Position numbers and translations under genes: made by a program | Shown here: piece after piece, positions 50,693 to 58,526 of the stretch | How the letters are laid out: every line of letters starts with the position of its first letter | How positions within the stretch are numbered: position 1 is the stretch's first letter | The notes under the pieces: model-generated | The model's database searches: none | The model's input: the letters and a program-made list of their open reading frames with translations, nothing else | What the model was told of the DNA's origin: nothing | Source of the DNA: Patiriisocius sp047731265 | GTDB taxonomy: Bacteria; Bacteroidota; Bacteroidia; Flavobacteriales; Flavobacteriaceae | Reading direction: 5' to 3' | Assembly (NCBI RefSeq): GCF_047731265.1 | Contig: NZ_CP159835.1 | Span: 186,001-250,000 of the forward strand | DNA: 64,000 bases

Positions 50693-52732
50693 TTAATTCT
50701 TACTTGTCAGATTGCTATAGTTTTTAGCATACATCAACATTTGCTCTTCAAAAGATTCTGGTTGCTCAATGCTAAATCCTGAAATTTCCCCATCTTCCAT
50801 TTTAGGAACTATTACTGGGTTCACAAAACCACTGTAAGGAGGCGATTTAAACTGTTTGTTACGATCCAATACCTCAGCGTGTAATTTCTGATCTACTTTT
50901 ACACCGTAATCTTCTACTAGATTTTTTCCCGCTTCATAATCCCCTTCGCTAGTAATACGTTGTGTCTCTTTTAATAATTCACCAAAGATGGCTCGTAATT
51001 TTTTGTAATCTTTAATGTCATAATACGTCTTACCATCTCGCGTTACTTTTTCAATCACTCCGTCTTTCATTCCGCGTTCGTATGACCAAGCACTCACCCA
51101 TTGGCGATTCACCATATGTGCTTCTTCTACATCATCTCCTAACTCTAAACGAACTAATTGACCTATCATACCATTACGAATATAACCGTCATAGGCTGTT
51201 TTCCCAGTTTTTTCCCAGTCGTCCACGAGTCCTAGCTCCTCCAATTTAGGATCCATCAAGTAATACAGACCAAATAAATCTGCACGCCCTTCTTCAATAG
51301 TAGATTTATATCTTTTTAGCGTTTCTTTTGGAGTACCTACTCCTTTATTGATTTGTCCACTTGCGTGTCCTACAACTTCGTGTAAAGCAGTATGTAATTT
51401 ATCTGCATTTTTTCCATACTTTTCTTCTAAGGAAATTTCTTCATCATCGTGAGCAAATTCTTTTAACCTTCCGCTTCCACCTGCATTATTGTATGCATTG
51501 ATTATATTTCCTAAAGAAACACTCTTACTACCGTGTGCTTGACGAATCCAGTTGTTGTTAGGTAAATTAACTCCAATTGGCGTACTTGGCGATGCATCTC
51601 CAGCTTCACCAGCAACGATTACTGTTTTATAACTAACACCCTTTACTTCTTTCTTTTTATGCTCTGCCATCAGAGGCGAATTATCTTCAAACCACTGTGC
51701 GTCCTGACTTAAAGCAGCCATCTTCTTAGACATATCAAAATCTTTAATCTGCACTACGGTCTCATAACTTCCTTTATATCCTTTAGGGTCATTATATACT
51801 TCAATAAAGCCATTAATCCAGTCTATGTTTCCATCAGTGCTTGTTGCCCAAGAAATACAATAGTCATCCCAAGTATCTAAACTACCTGTTTTATAATACT
51901 CAATTAACAGTCCAATAGTTATCCCTTGTTTTTCATTTTCGGCTACGCCTTGTGCTTTTTCTAACCAGCCAATTACTTTATCTATGGCAGGTCCAAAACG
52001 ACCTCCACTTTTATAAACCTCTTCAACAAGTTTTCCATCTTTCTTCACTAAACGAGAGTTAAGACCAATCTCAATAGGCTCTTCTTTATTTACTTTTATA
52101 GCACCATAAAATTTTTCCACATCTGCTGTGGTAACATCTGGACCATAAAAGTTAATCGCGCTTTCTAAAACGATATCTGCATCTTTAGAAAGGTTTACTT
52201 TCTTTCTGTCTTTGTCATTAAATAAAATTTCAAAAGCTTCACCTTCTAATATTGTGCCTGTTTCTTTTAATAATTGATTTAAATATTCTTTGCTAAAATC
52301 TGGTTTCATTTTAGCATTGCTATAATGATGGTGGATTCCATTGGAGAACCAAACGCGCTTTAAATAGATTTCAAAATTTTTCCAATCATCGTTCGTTTTG
52401 TCCCCACTATAACTGGTATAAATATTCTCAAATGCAGAGCGTATCGTGAGGTTATGACGATAATTCTGATCCCACATCATATCACGACCCTCTAAACCTG
52501 CTTGTGTTAGATAATAGACTAACTTTTGCTCTTTAAGTGTTAAATCTTCAAAACCAGGGATCTGGTAGCGCAATACTTTTATATCTGCAAATTGCCCAAC
52601 ATTGTAATTAAAATCAGCAGGCTTTTCAACTTGAGCTGTTTCATCTTTTGGGCTTACTTTTTCTTTGCCTTCGTTACAAGCAACGATTAAAATAGCTGCA
52701 AAAGCAACCAATAACATAAATTTTTGTTTCAT
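50693..52732 (-). CDS. Dipeptidyl-peptidase III-like metallopeptidase (family M49), lipoprotein
   Basis: A 679-residue zinc peptidase that cleaves dipeptides from the N-terminus. A lipobox LIVAC lies at about residues 15-19, so it is exported and lipid-anchored. The M49 motif is HEVVGHASG (HExxGH, zinc binding) and the second zinc site is EEGRAD (EExRAD). Most of the protein is a long helical domain. It is often named a dihydrofolate reductase by mistake in databases. Single gene. Start ATG at 52730-52732 is clear. Confidence 0.93.
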   Translation of the reverse strand: MKQKFMLLVAFAAILIVACNEGKEKVSPKDETAQVEKPADFNYNVGQFADIKVLRYQIPGFEDLTLKEQKLVYYLTQAGLEGRDMMWDQNYRHNLTIRSAFENIYTSYSGDKTNDDWKNFEIYLKRVWFSNGIHHHYSNAKMKPDFSKEYLNQLLKETGTILEGEAFEILFNDKDRKKVNLSKDADIVLESAINFYGPDVTTADVEKFYGAIKVNKEEPIEIGLNSRLVKKDGKLVEEVYKSGGRFGPAIDKVIGWLEKAQGVAENEKQGITIGLLIEYYKTGSLDTWDDYCISWATSTDGNIDWINGFIEVYNDPKGYKGSYETVVQIKDFDMSKKMAALSQDAQWFEDNSPLMAEHKKKEVKGVSYKTVIVAGEAGDASPSTPIGVNLPNNNWIRQAHGSKSVSLGNIINAYNNAGGSGRLKEFAHDDEEISLEEKYGKNADKLHTALHEVVGHASGQINKGVGTPKETLKRYKSTIEEGRADLFGLYYLMDPKLEELGLVDDWEKTGKTAYDGYIRNGMIGQLVRLELGDDVEEAHMVNRQWVSAWSYERGMKDGVIEKVTRDGKTYYDIKDYKKLRAIFGELLKETQRITSEGDYEAGKNLVEDYGVKVDQKLHAEVLDRNKQFKSPPYSGFVNPVIVPKMEDGEISGFSIEQPESFEEQMLMYAKNYSNLTSKN

Positions 52733-52863
52733 TTTAAAGTGTTTAGTTGTTGCGAATATACTAAATTATTTCCTGTCTTAAACTTAATGAAACCAAGCTA
52801 ATACAGTAGTTTATAACTTTTAAAAAATACCTATCTTTAACGAAACAATGAATACCAATAAAA

Positions 52864-53916
52864 ATGAAATTTTTAAAATATTTTTTTCTACTTATTCTAC
52901 TGCTGCTAATTGCTGGTGCCGTTTACTTTGGTATTCAGGATGGCAACTATGATATTCAAGATACTAAAGTAATTAATGCGCCCGTTAGCGTGGTATTTAA
53001 TAAAGTGAATGACTATAAAAGCTGGGAAGAATGGGGACCTTGGAAACTAGAGGATCCATCTATGAATTTTACATACGCTGAAAAAACGATTGGAGAAGGT
53101 GCCTCCTATTCTTGGGACGGCAAAGATATGGATGGAGCTATGATTACGACGAAAGTAATTCCTAATAAAGAAATACTTCAAGATTTAACCCTACACACTC
53201 TTGCAGGGGAAAAAAACCCTAAAGTATATTGGAAATTTGAAGAAGTTCCAGAAGGCACTAAAATAACTTGGGGAATGAAAGGAGAGCATTCATTAATGGA
53301 TAAGGCATTTTATAAATTTAGTGATATGGATTTTCCTTCAGAAATGCACAAAACGAACGGCCAAGGCCTCGACGGAATTGCGCGGGATGTTGCCATAGAT
53401 ATGGATAAATACGATATTAATATAGATGGTATTACTCAATATGGGGGCGGTTATTATATGTATGCTTCGGCATCCTCTAGAATGCAAGATATTGGCCTGA
53501 AGACGGAACAAGTATTAGGAGAAGTGTCGGGTTATATGGAAAAAAATAAAATCCAAATGTCTGGGGCACCATTTACGATCTATAATCAAATGGACAATGC
53601 TGCAGGTACTGTGATCTTTTCATCAGGAGTACCCATTCGAGAAAAAATAGAAACTCCAAATGGAAGCCCAGTAATCACCGGTTATATGGAACCTGTTGTA
53701 ACTTTGAAAACAACACTCAAAGGAAATTATAAAAATTTACAGGAAGCTTATCAAAAGGCGATAGAATATGTCGCAAAAAACAAGCTCACCCAACACCCAA
53801 CTGCAAAGATGTTTGAAGTCTATCCAGTAGACCCAGCAAAAAATCCAAATCCTGCTAAATGGGTGACGCAGATCTATATCCCTTTATTAGAAACAAAACC
53901 TGAAGACATAAATTAA
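52864..53916 (+). CDS. SRPBCC domain protein with C-terminal GyrI-like domain
   Basis: A 350-residue protein with an N-terminal TM or signal anchor (YFFLLILLLLIAGAVYFGIQ), an SRPBCC/polyketide-cyclase-like domain (VINAPVSVVFNKVNDYKSWE, ... TKITWGMKGEHSLM), and a C-terminal GyrI-like domain (EVLGEVSGYMEKNKIQMSGA, NQMDNAAGTVIFSSGVPI...). The family combination is common in flavobacteria. A small-molecule binding role is likely; no enzyme function is known. The crcB ATG follows the stop codon at once, so they are cotranscribed. Confidence 0.85.
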   Translation: MKFLKYFFLLILLLLIAGAVYFGIQDGNYDIQDTKVINAPVSVVFNKVNDYKSWEEWGPWKLEDPSMNFTYAEKTIGEGASYSWDGKDMDGAMITTKVIPNKEILQDLTLHTLAGEKNPKVYWKFEEVPEGTKITWGMKGEHSLMDKAFYKFSDMDFPSEMHKTNGQGLDGIARDVAIDMDKYDINIDGITQYGGGYYMYASASSRMQDIGLKTEQVLGEVSGYMEKNKIQMSGAPFTIYNQMDNAAGTVIFSSGVPIREKIETPNGSPVITGYMEPVVTLKTTLKGNYKNLQEAYQKAIEYVAKNKLTQHPTAKMFEVYPVDPAKNPNPAKWVTQIYIPLLETKPEDIN

Positions 53917-54294
53917 ATGAAAGCAGCATTACTCGTTTTTATTGGTGGTGGATTAGGCAGTGTTTTGCGCTACCTAATAGGGCGTCAATTTGTGAATGTA
54001 TCTAGTTCGCTATTTCCGTTAGGAACTCTTACGGTAAATGTCTTAGGCAGCTTCTTAATAGGAATTATTCTTGGCGAACTTTTAAAAAACCATAGTAGTA
54101 ATGCATCACTCTATTTACTGTTTGCTACTGGTTTTTGCGGTGGTTTCACAACATTTTCTGCATTTGCATTCGAAAATTTTGAACTGTTGAAATCTGGAAA
54201 CACTAGTGGATTTCTTCTATATTCCTTCGGAAGTTTACTGTTAGGAACGCTTGCTGTTTTCGGAGGTATTTGGCTTTCGAAATTTTTTGCCTGA
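53917..54294 (+). CDS. crcB: Fluoride channel CrcB/Fluc
   Basis: A 125-residue, four-TM protein that exports fluoride as a dimer. LVFIGGGLGSVLRYLIGRQF, TLTVNVLGSFLIGIILGEL and FATGFCGGFTTFSAFAFENF contain the key residues (Asn of TM2, the TTFSAF phenylalanine box, GGxGxxxR). It starts directly after the SRPBCC/GyrI gene, so it is translated from the same message. No fluoride riboswitch was identified before either gene. Confidence 0.95.
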   Translation: MKAALLVFIGGGLGSVLRYLIGRQFVNVSSSLFPLGTLTVNVLGSFLIGIILGELLKNHSSNASLYLLFATGFCGGFTTFSAFAFENFELLKSGNTSGFLLYSFGSLLLGTLAVFGGIWLSKFFA

Positions 54295-54315
54295 CCTAAA
54301 ACCTGTATTCCATAA

Positions 54316-54924
54316 TTAATGCTTCCCAAAATCCTTTACCCCTGCTTCAATACGAACCTCTAGGTGATTTTCTAAAGGAGGAATCTCACAAGAATACCTG
54401 CTATTATAAGCACAATAAGGGTTGTATGCTTTGTTAAAGTCAATGATCATTGTAGCTCCTTTTGGGATACGGGCATCTAGAAACCTTCCGCCGGCATAGC
54501 TTCCTTCACCTCCTGAAAGATCTGTAAATGGTAAAAACAAATAGTCTATGTATTCTGGATCTTCCATTGGAGGTACGCTCTGATATAAATTAAGTTGTAG
54601 CTTTTTCCCGTCTATTTCAAAATGAAGTTTGCCATATTTAATTTTATCTACAAGCCTATCCGTTGTGGTGGTCATTTTAAAAGGGGGCTCATTGGGAGTT
54701 CTAACAAATTTTGCTTCAACTCTACATTTCAGGTTAATTGGATAAAAATCTAATGCTTTAAATTTTTTAAAATCTTTTTTTGTTAAAATAGTCGTTTCAA
54801 CAGTGCTAAACTTTTCATTTTCGCTGGCTTGATATTCAGCTGCTTCAATATATTCTGGAGAATCTCTTTGTGCGTTTATACTGATTGAATAAATCCCAAC
54901 AAGTAAGAAAAGTAGTTTTATCAT
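54316..54924 (-). CDS. DUF1684 family secreted protein
   Basis: A 202-residue exported protein with signal peptide KLLFLLVGIYSISINAQ. The C-terminal half carries the DUF1684 block: FLPFTDLSGGEGSYAGGRFL, DFNKAYNPYCAYNSRYSCEI and PPLENHLEVRIEAGVKDF. It is beta-rich; the family function is unknown. The end is convergent with crcB (21-base gap) and it is a single gene. Confidence 0.88.
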   Translation of the reverse strand: MIKLLFLLVGIYSISINAQRDSPEYIEAAEYQASENEKFSTVETTILTKKDFKKFKALDFYPINLKCRVEAKFVRTPNEPPFKMTTTTDRLVDKIKYGKLHFEIDGKKLQLNLYQSVPPMEDPEYIDYLFLPFTDLSGGEGSYAGGRFLDARIPKGATMIIDFNKAYNPYCAYNSRYSCEIPPLENHLEVRIEAGVKDFGKH

Positions 54925-55003
54925 ATTAATTTTGCGTGTTTATTTTTATAAAGATACAGATTCAAAAGCTGACGTTATAAGTGCTTTTTAAAAAAAATAG
55001 CTT

Positions 55004-55627
55004 GTGAAGTTATTTGCAACGAGACTCATCCTTTTGCTTTTTGTCACTCCAATATTCTCTCAGCATATAGATATTCATAAAAATAAGCTTTCCTTTTTAA
55101 CCTCTCAAGAATCTTTGAATGACATATTTATGATGGACCGTATTATTGTAGAAGATGGTATTTCTGAACAACAATATCTCAAAAAAATATGCGCAAAAAG
55201 ACTACTAGACTAGATAATAAAAAGGAAGCACTAAACTGGCCTAAAGAATATGCACTCTATCGAAACCAGATTTGGTAAAACTTTTATTAAAGCATTAAAT
55301 AAAAAAATAGGGAGTTATAAAAATGCACCAATTTTTATACTGAATACTACGGAAGAAAATTATACAATGCAAATTGAAACAACCTGAGTGTATTTTGATT
55401 AGAAAATAGGCATTTTAGGCAAACCGGCAAGAGTAACAAATCACATTACTTTTTACGAAACAGAAAGCCCATAAACTCTAATTTTTTCCACAGAAAGAAA
55501 AAGACCAGAAGGTATTTATAATAAAGATGATGATGAAGGAGTTGGCCCCAATCTTAACAGAATGAACAAAGCGTATAAAACTTTAGGATACAAACTTGCA
55601 AAAGCGTTAAAAAGAATTGTGGATTAA
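55004..55627 (+). pseudogene. Decayed gene for a secreted protein, multiple lesions
   Basis: Starting at GTG 55004, a signal peptide (LFATRLILLLFVTPIFSQ) and about 40 mature residues are open to TAG at 55211-55213. After this, KKEALNWPKEYALYRNQ is readable in another frame, then TRFGKTFIKALNKKIGSYKN-APIFILNTTEENYTMQI returns to the first frame. In-frame TGA, TAG and TAA stops follow at wider spacing, while the last stretch STERKRPEGIY and NKAYKTLGYKLAKALKRIVD runs to TAA at 55625-55627. Two compensating frameshifts and at least four stops therefore break an ancestral gene of about 205 codons. I cannot name the family. Confidence 0.85.
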
Positions 55628-55770
55628 TAAAAAAATGAATAATTTTGGGTACTGGAAAAAAAATCTAGTGTACTCCATAACAAAAAATCATACCCAAACC
55701 AAGTAAGTGCGCGCAAAGCAGTAAAGGGTCTTTTTGTCTTGAAAATCTAAAAATCAATTTTATCAATATC

Positions 55771-55807
55771 AAAGCGTCCTGGTTTTAATCAGGACGCTTT
55801 ATTTTTA
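55771..55807 (+). terminator. Intrinsic terminator hairpin 20 bases ahead of the MFS gene
   Basis: AAAGCGTCCTG (55771-55781) and CAGGACGCTTT (55790-55800) form a perfect 11-bp stem followed by ATTTTTATA. It lies between the decayed gene and the MFS start codon (55828). It could stop upstream transcription or act as a leader attenuator. Confidence 0.85.
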
Positions 55808-55827
55808 TACCTGCAACAACCAACCAA

Positions 55828-57048
55828 ATGAAAAAAATCTACAAAAACTATATCGCCAACTTCTCTGGACTGTCTCGGGAAATCTGGTTGTTGTCTTTTG
55901 TTACTTTTATTAATCGAGCGGGCGCGATGGTGATCCCATTTTTGTCGCTTTACTTGGTGAGTGAAAAAGGATTCACACTGCCGCAAGTAGGAATTATTAT
56001 GACCTGCTACGGCCTTGGATCTATGGTAGGAACTGTCGTTGGCGGACGATTAATAGACAGCGTTGGATACCACAAAGTAATTGTAATGAGTTTGTTTTTT
56101 GGAGGATTGGGTTTTATTGCGCTTCAGTTTTTAGACACCTTTTATTCACTTTGTATTGGTGTTTTCGTTATGATTTTGATGGCCGATGCGTACCGTCCTG
56201 CAGTTTTTGTAGCGGCAGATGCCTATAGCAAACCAGGCAATGTTACTAGAGGGATTGCATTAATACGACTTGCCATAAATCTTGGTTTTTCTATAGGACC
56301 ACTAATTGGTGGGCTTTTAATTACCCGCGTAAGTTACGGAGCTTTATTTTGGATAGATGGCATTACCTGTGCGCTTGCTTCGTTGCTGCTTTTTATTATT
56401 CTAAAACCAAAGAAAGTTATTGAAAAAGAGAAAAAAGAACCCTTGATTAAAGAAGGAATTTCACCTTATCGCAACAAATGGTATTTGCTATTATTTGTTA
56501 TTATGGTTTTTGGTAGTATTGCTTTTGTACAATACTTTTCTGTACTTCCTTTGTATTATCAAGAGGTCCATTTTCTATCAGAAGACCTTATTGGTTTGTT
56601 GATGTTTATTAATGGTGCGATCATTGTTATTTTTGAAATGCCACTTGTAGCTTGGCTTGAGCGAATTAATATATCAAAAACGATTGCTATTTTTTGGGGC
56701 CATATTTTCTTAGCGTTAAGTTTTATCGTATTGTATAGTAACTCTTGGAGCGGAATTCTAGTTATTGGAATGGTCTTAATGACAATTGGTGAAATGATTG
56801 GCTCTCCATTTGCAAGCGCATTGGCGCTTTCTATGGCGCCAAAAGGAAGAAAAGGCAGTTATATGGGTTTATTTAGTTTAAGTTTTTCTATGTCGCATTT
56901 GTTTGGACATTTAGCAGGTATGAATATGGTAAATCAATTTGGCTACAACACCAACTGGATTGCACTATTTAGTGTTTTAATACTCGTTTCAGTACTTACA
57001 TTATGGCTATACCAATCCTTAAAAAAATCTAAAACGATTCAAGATTAA
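55828..57048 (+). CDS. MFS transporter (drug exporter type)
   Basis: A 406-residue, 12-TM major facilitator. The first half shows motif A-like VGTVVGGRLIDSVGYHKVIV between TM2 and TM3. The NRAGAMVIPFLSLYL segment in TM1 and the second half (NGAIIVIFEMPLVAWLERIN) are typical of flavobacterial drug/sugar efflux MFS members. ATG at 55828 is right by alignment to relatives as remembered. A single gene with a hairpin 20 bases ahead of its start. Confidence 0.92.
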   Translation: MKKIYKNYIANFSGLSREIWLLSFVTFINRAGAMVIPFLSLYLVSEKGFTLPQVGIIMTCYGLGSMVGTVVGGRLIDSVGYHKVIVMSLFFGGLGFIALQFLDTFYSLCIGVFVMILMADAYRPAVFVAADAYSKPGNVTRGIALIRLAINLGFSIGPLIGGLLITRVSYGALFWIDGITCALASLLLFIILKPKKVIEKEKKEPLIKEGISPYRNKWYLLLFVIMVFGSIAFVQYFSVLPLYYQEVHFLSEDLIGLLMFINGAIIVIFEMPLVAWLERINISKTIAIFWGHIFLALSFIVLYSNSWSGILVIGMVLMTIGEMIGSPFASALALSMAPKGRKGSYMGLFSLSFSMSHLFGHLAGMNMVNQFGYNTNWIALFSVLILVSVLTLWLYQSLKKSKTIQD

Positions 57049-57091
57049 ACCTTTGTATGGTTAGAATTTGAACAAATACATTGATTTTAAG

Positions 57092-57350
57092 ATGAAAAGT
57101 CTCTTTTTAATTATAGCGACAATTGCAGTGTTTTCCTGCGGAAATACTTCGGAAAGAAGAACCGACGATTGAAAGCAATGATAAACAATTTCCGAAGCTA
57201 GTACCCAACAACTATAAGGTCACACTTTTAATAATGGACAGCACTTTTAATAGTGAATTGACAGCGCCCTTTGATATTTTTCAACACCCCATTTTTAGAA
57301 AAACCATTAAGCACATTTTAACGTTGTCTTTAAAACTCAAGATCAATTAA
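57092..57350 (+). pseudogene. Truncated DJ-1/PfpI-type lipoprotein gene
   Basis: ATG at 57092 opens a lipoprotein signal (MKSLFLIIATIAVFSCG) that runs into TGA at 57170-57172. A one-base shift continues it in the next frame: EEPTIESNDKQFPKLVPNNY-KVTLLIMDSTFNSELTAPFD-IFQHPIFRKTIKHI. This matches the first quarter of flavobacterial DJ-1/PfpI-like lipoproteins (...ELTAPYDIFQH...). The rest of the domain, with the expected cysteine motif, is missing: the Lrp gene's end follows at 57347. So a frameshift plus a 3' truncation break the gene. Confidence 0.75.
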
Positions 57351-57787
57351 AGAGATTTTATACTATTGTTTGCTACAACGTGCGATAATACAATTTGGGT
57401 TTTAGTTTCGCCATATACAATGAGCTGATCTATAAATTTTTCTAAGTGTTTCTGATTTTTTATAATTACTTCCATTACTATATTTTCATTACCTGTAATT
57501 CGATAACAATTTAAAACCTCATCATACGTGGTTACTTTTTCGAGAAAAGGTTTTAATTTCCCCATAAATGCGCGCAATGTAATAATAGCTTTAAGTTGAT
57601 ATTGCGCTTCAAAAGGAGACACCATTGTGTTGTATCCCAATATAAGTCCAACATCTTCCATTTTTTTTATTCGTTCGCTAACGGCAGGCGATGTAATTCC
57701 TACGGTTCTCCCTATTTCTGCATTAGACGTTCTTGCGTTCTTCTGTAACAGTCTCAAAATATTCCAATTAATTGAATCTATTTTCAT
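57347..57787 (-). CDS. Lrp/AsnC family transcriptional regulator
   Basis: A 146-residue feast/famine regulator. The N-terminal helix-turn-helix is NWNILRLLQKNARTSNAEIG and RTVGITSPAVSERIKKMEDVG, followed by an RAM ligand-sensing domain (IITLRAFMGKLKPFLEKVTT, NENIVMEVIIKNQKHL). It binds amino acids or related ligands. It ends at 57347, meeting the truncated DJ-1 gene, and is divergent from the unknown gene at 57918, which may be its target. Confidence 0.94.
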   Translation of the reverse strand: MKIDSINWNILRLLQKNARTSNAEIGRTVGITSPAVSERIKKMEDVGLILGYNTMVSPFEAQYQLKAIITLRAFMGKLKPFLEKVTTYDEVLNCYRITGNENIVMEVIIKNQKHLEKFIDQLIVYGETKTQIVLSHVVANNSIKSL

Positions 57788-57917
57788 TTTAAAGTATTTT
57801 TTAAAATTAATTTAAATACGAAGCCAAATTTACAATTTTACTTTAGATTCTGCAGTTATATTTTTTGAACTTGTTAGTACATTTGATTTGCTACCGAAAA
57901 AATGAATTTAAAAACCA

Positions 57918-58313
57918 ATGAGTGCTTCAATAAACCCCTTATCTAACGCTTCGCCTATCTATACAAAGGCACAAGATATTTTTACTTTGTCAAGAAGTAT
58001 TGCTAGCTATCTAATTGATGATATATCTGCAATGACTGATCACGATATGGAAGATCCTGCATTTTATTATTCAGGAGATATTGTACAGCAAAGTGTTTCT
58101 TTAGCACCTGAAATTTTAAAGGCCGAACAACAAACCTTTCAAGAGGACAGATATAAATCTGTAGTTTCTTTGAATAAACTCACGGCTTCTTTATATAAAA
58201 ATTGCGAACTTCTTGAAAAAACAAGGACTAATGGAAAAGACTTTTTACCATTATTAAGGAAAGAAATCAAGAAGTTTAGACGTCTGCAGCGCAACTGGAT
58301 GTTGACCTTGTAA
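57918..58313 (+). CDS. Conserved helical protein, unknown function
   Basis: A 131-residue protein without signal peptide or TM. It appears all-helical (YTKAQDIFTLSRSIASYLID, DIVQQSVSLAPEILKAEQQT, LTASLYKNCELLEKTRTNGK, LLRKEIKKFRRLQRNWMLTL). No named family was recognised; relatives in flavobacteria are likely. It has normal codon use, and the divergent Lrp gene shares the 130-base upstream region. A 213-base gap follows before icmF. Confidence 0.6.
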   Translation: MSASINPLSNASPIYTKAQDIFTLSRSIASYLIDDISAMTDHDMEDPAFYYSGDIVQQSVSLAPEILKAEQQTFQEDRYKSVVSLNKLTASLYKNCELLEKTRTNGKDFLPLLRKEIKKFRRLQRNWMLTL

Positions 58314-58526
58314 TTATTCTGCCAACAATTTTAATATAGCCATACTTATAAAAGCATTGAGTTCTCGATGTTCCTTTTGAAGCGTACTAGCTACTACTGC
58401 AATATTTAGCATAGGATAAGCGATTCTCGGTGTCCTTTCAAATAAAAATTAGCACAAAATAATCCTTCTAAATACTCATTATAAGTGACTTACACACTTT
58501 TCTCTTCGAGAGAAGTGGTTCTCTGC

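Noticed and set aside
50693..52732. Annotation as dihydrofolate reductase
   Set aside because: The HExxGH and EExRAD motifs and the length of 679 residues show family M49 dipeptidyl-peptidase III; no DHFR fold features are present.
53700..53916. Possible fluoride riboswitch ahead of crcB
   Set aside because: crcB starts on the base after the preceding stop codon, and this stretch is coding sequence of the SRPBCC/GyrI gene with no visible riboswitch consensus.
58314..58412. A 32-codon minus-strand ORF (ends HRELNAFISMAILKLLAE)
   Set aside because: No start context, no recognisable family and too short; could be a remnant but not supported.
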